Shown: one piece after another, positions 1-5,117 of the stretch
Numbering within the stretch: the first letter of the stretch is position 1
Layout: each line of letters begins with the position of its first letter
Assembly: GCA_900754175.1 (NCBI GenBank)
Contig: CAAEBS010000052.1
Location: forward strand, 1 to 11,418
Length of the DNA: 11,418 nucleotides
Direction: 5' to 3'
Source: Clostridia bacterium
GTDB taxonomy: Bacteria; Bacillota; Clostridia; Oscillospirales; CAG-272
Program-made: the position numbers and the translations under genes
Notes under the pieces: generated by a model
The model's database searches: none
The model's input: the letters and a program-made list of their open reading frames with translations, nothing else
What the model was told of the DNA's origin: nothing

Positions 1-1505
1 ACGCCGGCTTTGGCACGCCGCAGGCGACCGTCCGGATGCTTACCTCGGGGAGCACGCCCACCGTTTCGGTGACGGCAAGCGGCGGAAACCGGGAAAAGAT
101 CTTTTCCTTTCAGTTCGGGATCCCCCGGGAAAACCATATTCCGAAATATTCGGTCCGCTTTTCCGGCTCCTCCATGGTCGGCGTGCGGGAGGACGATGCG
201 GTGGGAATGGTGGCAAACGTCGCCGTAGGAAGCGCCGCTGTAACCAATGATTTTGACAGAGTGCCCTTTTTCCGGCGCCCGATCTGCTGTTGCACCTGGA
301 ATACGACCGAACGCCGCTGGCGGGTCAACGCTTACCGGGGAGAGAGCGGTTTTGACTGGTACGGGGCGGGCGGCGAGCTGATGTACGAGTGCACACCGTT
401 TTACTACAAGGCGGACTTTTCCGGCTCCGGCGCCCCCTCCTACGTTTCGGTCAGCGCAACGCCGCAGGAGGGCTACACGCTGGCGCCGATGTTCAAAAAC
501 GCCACCGACAAGGTGTACTGCCCCTGCTTTCATCTGTCGGAGGAGGCGGGAAAAGCCTGCTCCAGGGCGGGCAAGGTTCCGCTGTACGGCTCGTTGCAGA
601 CCCTGATGACAAAAGTCCGGACCTTTGACGCCTCGGCGCATACCGAAACGGCGGAGGGGTTTTTCAGCGACCTTTTGCTCCAGTGGGTGGAGTTTGCCAC
701 CAAGGATTTTCAGAGCGTGATGCAGGGAGCGACTAATCTCAGCTACGACAATACGCAGCTCGTATCGGTCATATCCGACACGCAGGTTATCGTGCCGGAC
801 AGCTTCCGGGTCACGCCGGGGCAGTCGCTCGGTATCGGTACCAAGCCCCAGGGCGGGCAGAGGAGCGATTCGGTGAAGGTGTCCGCCGTGGAGCACGACA
901 CCAAAAATGCGCAGAAAACGATCACGCTGGCAACGGCAGTGTCCGGCATGGCGGCGGGGGATTATTGCAGTGCCCGGATGTATGAGACCGGCACGGCGGC
1001 GCTTGCCGTGACCGGCGCCTCGTCCGGCTCTCCGATCTCCAACACCGACGGACTGCATCCCTGCATCTGGCGGGGAAAGGAAAATCCGTGGGGGAGCGGC
1101 GCCGACTGTATCTCCAATCTTCTGGTCGGCAGAAGCGGCGGCGGAACGACCGACGACCCCTATATTTTCCGGCTGTATTATCTGCCGAAGCCGGAGGCGT
1201 ATGACAGCGGCAAGCTGACCGACGATTATATTGCGGCAAACTTTACCGTGCCGTCGGTGGATGGGTATATCAAAACCCTGAGCGCCGACAGCCGCTACCC
1301 GCATCTTTTCGGACCCTCGGAGCTTGGCGCCTCGGCGAACACCTATATTTCTTCTTACTTCTACCGACCGAAAAATGCGGTGAATTCGGTGTTTACAGGC
1401 GGAAATTTCAGCCTTGGGAAAATGGGCGGGATCCTGTTTTTCTGCTCCCACTCGCCCACGGGCTATTACACCTATTATGCCGGTCGGCTTTATCTTGACC
1501 GATAG
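1..1505 (+). CDS. Phage tail fibre / receptor-binding protein, 3' part (5' end outside window)
   Basis: The reading frame is open from base 3, so the ATG at 36 is internal and the gene begins upstream; about 500 residues are visible. The first residues (GFGTPQATV, then TPTVSVTASG and FSFQFGIPRE) match the linker that follows collagen-like GPxG stretches in tail proteins of Bacillota phages. The C-terminal third carries a WRGKENPWGSG motif (about 1069-1100). It ends in a GGNFS...GG...AGRLYLDR pattern (about 1396-1502), which resembles the C-type-lectin / sulfatase-modifying-factor-like fold used for ligand binding in phage tail tips. The likely role is host receptor recognition, but the ligand cannot be read from the sequence. 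It is followed 10 bases later by two small membrane-protein genes, the usual order at the end of a late operon. The family call is from pattern memory: good for a phage tail protein, moderate for the lectin-like fold. Confidence 0.8.
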   Translation, partial: AGFGTPQATVRMLTSGSTPTVSVTASGGNREKIFSFQFGIPRENHIPKYSVRFSGSSMVGVREDDAVGMVANVAVGSAAVTNDFDRVPFFRRPICCCTWNTTERRWRVNAYRGESGFDWYGAGGELMYECTPFYYKADFSGSGAPSYVSVSATPQEGYTLAPMFKNATDKVYCPCFHLSEEAGKACSRAGKVPLYGSLQTLMTKVRTFDASAHTETAEGFFSDLLLQWVEFATKDFQSVMQGATNLSYDNTQLVSVISDTQVIVPDSFRVTPGQSLGIGTKPQGGQRSDSVKVSAVEHDTKNAQKTITLATAVSGMAAGDYCSARMYETGTAALAVTGASSGSPISNTDGLHPCIWRGKENPWGSGADCISNLLVGRSGGGTTDDPYIFRLYYLPKPEAYDSGKLTDDYIAANFTVPSVDGYIKTLSADSRYPHLFGPSELGASANTYISSYFYRPKNAVNSVFTGGNFSLGKMGGILFFCSHSPTGYYTYYAGRLYLDR

Positions 1506-1515
1506 GAGGGGAGCT

Positions 1516-1821
1516 ATGAGTGAACAGGGAATTTTTCTGATGCCGCTTATCTCCTTTCTTTCGCTTGCCGTGGGCGTTCTTTCCGGCGTGTACGGTTTGC
1601 GGCGCTCGTTGCGGGATGAGACCCGCAAAAGCGCATCCGAGATGACGATGGTCATTGTCAAGCTGGAAGACATCTCGGCGGGCGTGGCGGAGATCAAGTC
1701 GGATCTGTGCAACGTCAAGGGAGAACTGCGGGAGCTTACCGAGCGCCTGATTATTGCCGAACAGGCGGTGGCACAGGTGGAAAAGCGCATGGACGCCATG
1801 CGGGAAAAACAGAATATCTGA
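1516..1821 (+). CDS. Small phage membrane protein with coiled coil (holin-associated, XhlA-like in architecture)
   Basis: This is a 101-residue protein. The ATG at 1516 is chosen because AGGAGGGG lies 5 bases upstream; an in-frame ATG at 1414 would overlap the preceding tail gene and has no such site. Residues 6-27 (starting GIFLMPLISF) form one membrane segment. A basic stretch (RRSLRDETRK) follows, then a long amphipathic helix of about 60 residues predicted to form a coiled coil, with heptad-like V/I/L spacing through ELRELTERL. Small membrane-anchored coiled-coil proteins next to holins are common in Gram-positive phages; some, like XhlA, aid lysis or tether other lysis proteins. In XhlA the membrane segment is C-terminal, so similarity here is of architecture only. 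Position between the tail gene and the holin supports a lysis or virion-assembly role. No enzymatic motif is seen. Confidence 0.75.
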   Translation: MSEQGIFLMPLISFLSLAVGVLSGVYGLRRSLRDETRKSASEMTMVIVKLEDISAGVAEIKSDLCNVKGELRELTERLIIAEQAVAQVEKRMDAMREKQNI

Positions 1822-1839
1822 AAACGAAAGGAGATTTTT

Positions 1840-2076
1840 ATGAAGATCCAGTGGAAACAAAAGCTTTGCAGTCGAAAATTCTGGGCGGCGGTACTTGCCT
1901 TTGTTACGGCTTTGCTGTCGGCATTCGGCTGGGAAGAGCTGAGCGGTTCGCAGGTGGCGGTGATCGTCAGCGGTTGCGCCACGCTTGCGGCTTACATCCT
2001 CGGAGAGGGGATCGCCGACGCCGGGAGAGGTAACTCTGCCGGAAAAACGGAGGAGCAGAAACCGGACTCTGACTGA
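1840..2076 (+). CDS. Phage holin (small two-membrane-segment protein)
   Basis: This is a 78-residue protein with AAAGGAG 6 bases before its ATG. It has a short basic N-terminus (MKIQWKQKLCSRK). A first hydrophobic segment covers about residues 14-31 (FWAAVLAFVTALLSAFGW) and a second about residues 39-56 (QVAVIVSGCATLAAYILGE). The C-terminal tail is charged and rich in E, D and K. The SRKFWAAVxxFVTALL...AYILGEGIADA pattern is that of small holins in Clostridia phages. Holins accumulate in the cytoplasmic membrane and at a set time form lesions that release the endolysin. No endolysin gene follows; a terminator lies 24 bases downstream. Either the lysin is elsewhere in the prophage or this end has been trimmed. 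Confidence 0.82.
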   Translation: MKIQWKQKLCSRKFWAAVLAFVTALLSAFGWEELSGSQVAVIVSGCATLAAYILGEGIADAGRGNSAGKTEEQKPDSD

Positions 2077-2100
2077 GCCGGGAATTTTCTGAAACGCCAA

Positions 2101-2142
2101 AGGGGCTGTCGCAGATGCGACAGCCCCTGAATTTATTTTTTT
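2101..2142 (+). terminator. Intrinsic terminator of the phage module
   Basis: A perfect 12-bp stem (AGGGGCTGTCGC at 2101-2112, GCGACAGCCCCT at 2117-2128) closes a 4-base loop. It is followed by a T-rich run (2132-2142, mainly TTTATTTTTTT). It sits 24 bases after the holin stop codon, so it ends the late transcript. Confidence 0.93.
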
Positions 2143-2160
2143 ATCTCGTTTTGAATAAGC

Positions 2161-2214
2161 TTTTTGAAAATAAAAACTCCCGTTGCGGGCAGAAAACGCA
2201 CGGCAACGGGAGTT
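2161..2214 (-). terminator. Intrinsic terminator of the CNNM gene
   Basis: Inverted repeats of 12 bp (AACTCCCGTTGC at 2175-2186 and GCAACGGGAGTT at 2203-2214) are separated by 16 bases. Read on the minus strand, the hairpin follows the CNNM stop codon by 12 bases and is followed by TTTATTTTC. On the plus strand the same hairpin is followed by GATTTTTT, so it may work in both directions as a barrier between the convergent genes. Confidence 0.88.
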
Positions 2215-2226
2215 GATTTTTTGGAT

Positions 2227-3585
2227 TTAATCTTCGCTTTCGGCTTTGCTGTCGGCACCGACAGACGCCGGTTCGGCATCGGAGGCGTCCTTTTTCTTTT
2301 TGTCGGCTTCGTCGTCCTCTTCGTCCTCCGTGGTAAGCCGGCGGAGCAGTTCGGCACGTCCCACCATGTGGTCCTTGATCTCCAGAACCCGGATCACATA
2401 GTCGTCCCGCTCGATCTCAAAGGTGCTTCCATCGTCCGGAATAATGCCTTTCAGACCCAGCACAAAGCCGCTGAAGGTGTCGGAGTCGTCATCGCCGAAG
2501 CAGATGCCGGTTTCCTCCTCCACGTCGGAAAGCGAGGGATTGCCGATAATCTCCCACAGGGAATCCTCCACCTGCCGGATGCTTTCCTCCGGCTCGTCGC
2601 TGTCCTCAAACGAGGAGAACTCGCCCACTAGACATTCCACAAGGTCGGTCAGCGTAACGATACCACGCACGCCGCCGTATTCGTCCAGCACGATCGCAAA
2701 ATATTCTTTTTTGCTCTTCATGTTCCGGAAGAGCATATCCGCCTTGACCGTCTCCGGTACGAAGTAAGCGGGTTTGATTGCGGCACGGAACACGTTGTCA
2801 CGGGACTTGTCCTCCAGGCGCAGATATTCCCGTGCATCAAGAATACCGATGATGTCGTCCACACGCTCGCCGCAAACCGGGTAACGGGAAAAGCGGCTGT
2901 TGTTGATGGTCTGGTCCCAATCCTCCATGCTGTCCTTGGTGGAAAGCATGGTGAGGTCGGTACGGTGCGTGGCGATCTCTCCGGCGGAAAGGTCGTCAAA
3001 GTCAAAGATGTTTTCAATCAGTTCCTTGCTGTATTCGTCTACACTGCCGTCCTCGTGCGCTTCGTCCACAAGCGTCAGCACCTCGCCCTCGGTCACCGTG
3101 TCGTCGGGCTTGGCTTTGAAGATCTTGGAAAGCAGCTTTTTCCAGAGCATGAAAAGACCGTTGATGGGGGTAAGTACCACCGTCAGAAATTTCAGCGGGC
3201 GGACGAAAAGCATGGCAAAGGTTTCCGGACGGTCCTTGGCAAGGCTCTTCGGGGTGACCTCGCCGAAAATCAGGATCACGATCGTGACCACGGCGGTGGA
3301 GACGGCGGGAGCAGAGGGACTGTTGTCCATCAGCGCAACAAACCACACGGTCGCCAGAGAAGAGGCGAGGATGTTTACGATGTTGTTGCCGACCAGAATG
3401 GTGGAAAGCAGTTTGTCGTAGTTTTCGGCAAGCGCAAGCGCTTTTTTAGCGCTCTTGTTGCCCTCTGCGGCAATGTTTTTCATTTTGGTACGGTTGAAAG
3501 AGGTATAGGCGGTCTCACTCGCTGAAAAGAATGCGGAAAAAATCAGACAGATCAGCATGCTGATAAGGGTTGCGGCACCTGACAT
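2227..3585 (-). CDS. CNNM (DUF21)-CBS-CorC/HlyC domain transport protein ('hemolysin family protein')
   Basis: This 452-residue membrane protein has the standard domain order and length of the family. The CNNM transmembrane domain covers about residues 1-160, with SASETA at 21-26, GNN at 66-68 and FGEVTPKS at 107-114, positions that line the ion path in studied CNNM proteins. A cytosolic CBS pair covers about 205-325, with DEYGGVRGIVT at 301-311. A CorC/HlyC domain covers about 335-410, then a highly charged tail (DEEDDEADKKKKD). Characterised Bacillota relatives such as MpfA and YhdP protect cells from high Mg2+, probably by export; other members are linked to Mg/Co handling. The historical 'hemolysin' label is unlikely to describe function. 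AAAGGAG lies 6 bases before the ATG. Expression probably depends on the leader at 3655-3880, with promoter, short ORF and terminator upstream of this start. Direction and ion are inferred from the family. Confidence 0.93.
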   Translation of the reverse strand: MSGAATLISMLICLIFSAFFSASETAYTSFNRTKMKNIAAEGNKSAKKALALAENYDKLLSTILVGNNIVNILASSLATVWFVALMDNSPSAPAVSTAVVTIVILIFGEVTPKSLAKDRPETFAMLFVRPLKFLTVVLTPINGLFMLWKKLLSKIFKAKPDDTVTEGEVLTLVDEAHEDGSVDEYSKELIENIFDFDDLSAGEIATHRTDLTMLSTKDSMEDWDQTINNSRFSRYPVCGERVDDIIGILDAREYLRLEDKSRDNVFRAAIKPAYFVPETVKADMLFRNMKSKKEYFAIVLDEYGGVRGIVTLTDLVECLVGEFSSFEDSDEPEESIRQVEDSLWEIIGNPSLSDVEEETGICFGDDDSDTFSGFVLGLKGIIPDDGSTFEIERDDYVIRVLEIKDHMVGRAELLRRLTTEDEEDDEADKKKKDASDAEPASVGADSKAESED

Positions 3586-3654
3586 AAAATCTCCTTTTGA
3601 TTAAAGATGTTTTTGTTTTTCGTGGCAGAAAAGAAAAGCGGGACAAAAAAACGC

Positions 3655-3692
3655 AAAAAAGCATAGCCTGAGCCTTTCGGCACAGGTTATGC
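3655..3692 (-). terminator. Leader terminator / attenuator upstream of the CNNM gene
   Basis: Read on the minus strand, the arms GCATAACCTG and CAGGCTATGC pair with one A-C mismatch. After a T-T mismatch, an inner GCC-GAAA-GGC hairpin with a GNRA tetraloop closes the structure. TTTTTT follows directly (3655-3660), then GCG and seven more T (3645-3651). The hairpin lies 107 or more bases downstream of the promoter at 3851-3878 and 70 bases before the CNNM start codon, so it should end leader transcripts before the structural gene unless prevented. The stop codon and last sense codon of the leader ORF lie inside its 5' arm, which suggests conditional rather than constitutive termination. It could also simply end read-through from the 3917-9874 operon. 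Confidence 0.85.
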
Positions 3693-3758
3693 GTTAGGAT
3701 TTTGGTTTATCTGGTAAAAATAAGTACTTCGACAATTACCGTCGTCGCCGTTATCCAC
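3687..3758 (-). CDS. 23-codon leader peptide ORF preceding the CNNM gene
   Basis: This short ORF begins with GTG at 3758 and ends at TAA (3687-3689). AGGAG (3766-3770) sits exactly 7 bases upstream, as good a ribosome binding site as those of the large genes here. No in-frame ATG or alternative start lies between it and an upstream stop at 3801-3803. The peptide has an acidic, glycine/asparagine-rich N-terminus (MDNGDDGN), one cysteine at residue 9, an aromatic YFY at 13-15, and ends NQNPNA. It has no membrane segment or signal peptide. The Ala codon and stop codon form the base of the 5' arm of the terminator at 3655-3692. A ribosome reaching the stop would therefore cover that arm. It is too short for gene finders and I recognise no named family. 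A regulatory leader peptide is the most economical reading; a chance ORF cannot be excluded without conservation data. Confidence 0.6.
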   Translation of the reverse strand: MDNGDDGNCRSTYFYQINQNPNA

Positions 3759-3781
3759 TTTTGTTCTCCTGTCAGAAAATT

Positions 3782-3809
3782 TTCCGGTTCTGAAAATAAA
3801 TTACCGGAA
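3782..3809 (-). promoter_or_regulatory. Hairpin in the 5' leader of the CNNM transcript
   Basis: On the minus strand TTCCGGT (3809-3803) and ACCGGAA (3788-3782) form a perfect 7-bp stem with a 14-base loop, 12 bases upstream of the leader ORF's ribosome binding site. An alternative 6-bp stem, TCAGAA with TTCTGA, uses part of the same sequence and would exclude the first. It could modulate access to the ribosome binding site; no function is shown. Confidence 0.4.
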
Positions 3810-3821
3810 GATCAAGCTATC

Positions 3822-3837
3822 ATTTCCCATGGGAAAT
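3822..3837 (-). promoter_or_regulatory. Perfect 16-bp palindrome just downstream of the CNNM leader promoter (operator candidate)
   Basis: ATTTCCCATGGGAAAT is a perfect palindrome. It is centred about 22 bases downstream of the -10 hexamer, roughly +7 to +22 of the expected transcript. That position suits a repressor operator, but the sequence could also fold in RNA. It does not match a regulator box I can name with confidence. Confidence 0.5.
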
Positions 3838-3850
3838 CATATTACAATCT

Positions 3851-3878
3851 ATTATATCACAAAATCCGGATTTGTCAA
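3851..3878 (-). promoter_or_regulatory. Sigma-A promoter for the CNNM leader and gene
   Basis: Read on the minus strand, a perfect -35 TTGACA (3878-3873) and a perfect -10 TATAAT (3856-3851) are separated by 16 bases. The spacer overlaps a 12-bp palindrome AAATCCGGATTT (3862-3873). A 9-bp inverted repeat, ATCACAAAA / TTTTGTGAT (3884-3892 and 3856-3864), flanks the -35 box and reaches the -10. Transcription should begin near 3844, giving a leader of about 260 bases before the CNNM start. Confidence 0.88.
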
Positions 3879-3916
3879 TACCTTTTTGTGATTTTTGACA
3901 AAAAGAAAGACAAAAG

Positions 3917-4195
3917 TCAGACGGTTTCGCTTTTTTTTGCCGCAAGCTGTTCCCGGTACTGGATCAGGGCACGGGAAAGCTGGTCGGGACATGAGGTGTC
4001 CTTGAAGCCGCAACGGATGCCCGACAGGCGCTGAATGGCGTCGTCGATCTTCATGCCGGCGATCAGTGCCGCCACGCCCTGGGTGTTGCCGGCGCAACCG
4101 CCCTGAAATTTCACGCTGACGATGGTATCGCCGTCAAGCTCAATGTCGATCTTGCGGGAGCAGACCGAACGGGGAGTATAAGTAATGTGTTCCAT
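3917..4195 (-). CDS. TSCPD-domain protein (TIGR03905-like), function unknown
   Basis: This 92-residue protein contains the name-giving TSCPD motif at residues 67-71. It also has the family pattern QGGCAGNTQG (31-40), followed by a helix ending in AGM and by GIRCG at 59-63. Cysteines at 12, 34, 62 and 69 are the ones typical of the domain and could bind a metal or redox group. The same domain forms the C-terminus of class II (NrdJ) ribonucleotide reductases and occurs alone in many Clostridia, where its role is not established. The start is set by GAAAGG about 10 bases upstream of the ATG. It is the last gene of the operon, 36 bases after the prephenate-dehydratase-like gene. No convincing terminator follows before the CNNM leader promoter. 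Confidence 0.9.
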   Translation of the reverse strand: MEHITYTPRSVCSRKIDIELDGDTIVSVKFQGGCAGNTQGVAALIAGMKIDDAIQRLSGIRCGFKDTSCPDQLSRALIQYREQLAAKKSETV

Positions 4196-4231
4196 AATTT
4201 TAAACCTTTCCGGCAGAGCCGATATTGCGTC

Positions 4232-5116
4232 TTACCGTTCCCCCAGAGGATAATAGCCGATCAGCGAATATCCGGGGTAGGCAAGCGAGAGAAAAAATGC
4301 GAAATGATAGACCGATGCGGTCGGAAGCGTAAAGATGAAATAGTAGCGGAAAAGATTCCGGTCGTATTCCACCGGGGTGGTGTCGGTTTTTCTGAGAACG
4401 GCGCCGAACGCCGAGGCGGCGGACAGAAGCTGTTCCAGCGGGGCGCCGTCCTGCCAGGTGAGCGAAAACTCAAAGGCGGCGGAGGCGGTGCGGGGAAGTT
4501 TTGGCGGTGCGGTCCTGCCGGCAAGCGCATAGCAGACGTCCCGGGACTGCCCGTCGGTTTCCAGTCCGCACACGGCGCAGATCCGCAGGTCGTAGCGGTC
4601 CAGCATGGCGTAAAAGACGAACAGCCTGCCGTCGGTGGAGTTTTCCACCGGTAGGATGCAGTATTCGCTCCGGCTGTTGAAAACGTCCTCGCACGCCTCG
4701 GTAAAGCCCGAAACGTGGGAGATCTTGGCGCTGGGGACGATCTCGGAAAATTTCCGGAAAGCGTCGTCGTTATAGCGGTTCCGCACAAACGAGATCCTGC
4801 CGTAGGAGCCGGGAGAAGCGTGGTCGTTCAGCCCGAGCAGTTCTTCCCGTGAGGGAATGACTTGGCTTGCCGCCAGTTTTTTGCAGAAATCCGCTTTCTG
4901 CGCACCCGTTGCGTCGGGAAAGGCGGCGCAGAAGTCCGCAAACCGTTCCTCGGGCGTGTCGGTGCCGGCAGAGCGGCAGATCAGGTCGGCAAGCTGGGAG
5001 GAGCACAGGTCGAGCGAGCGCTCCGCCGCCCGTGCCCGTTCCCCTGCAAAGGCAAGGTTTTCGGACACAGTGCGAAGCGGATCGTAGCCGTGTACGGCGT
5101 TCTGACTTTTTTCCAT
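4232..5116 (-). CDS. Divergent prephenate-dehydratase / ACT-like protein, probably not a standard enzyme
   Basis: This is a 294-residue protein. Residues 105-200 read like the first lobe of prephenate dehydratase: SYGRISF in place of GPxGTFS, then FTEACEDVFNSRSEYCILPVENSTDGRL (138-165), which matches the FEDVFEAVExGEADYGVxPIENSTxGSV core. Residues 255-292 (FRYYFIFTLP... to SLIGYYPL) look like an ACT-type ending. The catalytic TRF motif of true dehydratases is not visible; RNLFRYYF (253-260) stands roughly where it might be. The helical N-terminus (1-95) is unassigned; its position recalls the chorismate-mutase part of bifunctional P-proteins, but I see no clear motif. The ATG is separated from the htpG stop codon by one base and has no strong ribosome binding site, so translation is probably coupled to htpG. 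A ligand-sensing or chaperone-linked role is possible but speculative. Confidence 0.72.
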   Translation of the reverse strand: MEKSQNAVHGYDPLRTVSENLAFAGERARAAERSLDLCSSQLADLICRSAGTDTPEERFADFCAAFPDATGAQKADFCKKLAASQVIPSREELLGLNDHASPGSYGRISFVRNRYNDDAFRKFSEIVPSAKISHVSGFTEACEDVFNSRSEYCILPVENSTDGRLFVFYAMLDRYDLRICAVCGLETDGQSRDVCYALAGRTAPPKLPRTASAAFEFSLTWQDGAPLEQLLSAASAFGAVLRKTDTTPVEYDRNLFRYYFIFTLPTASVYHFAFFLSLAYPGYSLIGYYPLGER

Positions 5117-5117
5117 G

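Noticed and set aside
36..38. ATG at 36 as the start of the tail gene
   Set aside because: The frame is open to the window edge, and the residues before it (GFGTPQATV) belong to a known phage-tail linker pattern, so the start lies upstream.
3586..3850. M-box or other known Mg2+ riboswitch in the CNNM leader
   Set aside because: The leader is about 260 bases with a coding ORF, and I do not see the conserved elements of the M-box. A covariance-model scan would settle it.
3882..3905. AT-only hairpin (CTTTTTGT / ACAAAAAG) after the TSCPD gene as operon terminator
   Set aside because: The stem is weak and no T run follows it on the minus strand. It overlaps the next promoter region.
3702..4034. 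A plus-strand open frame across the CNNM leader and the TSCPD gene
   Set aside because: It overlaps the promoter, the leader and a well-supported minus-strand gene, and the product has no recognisable feature.
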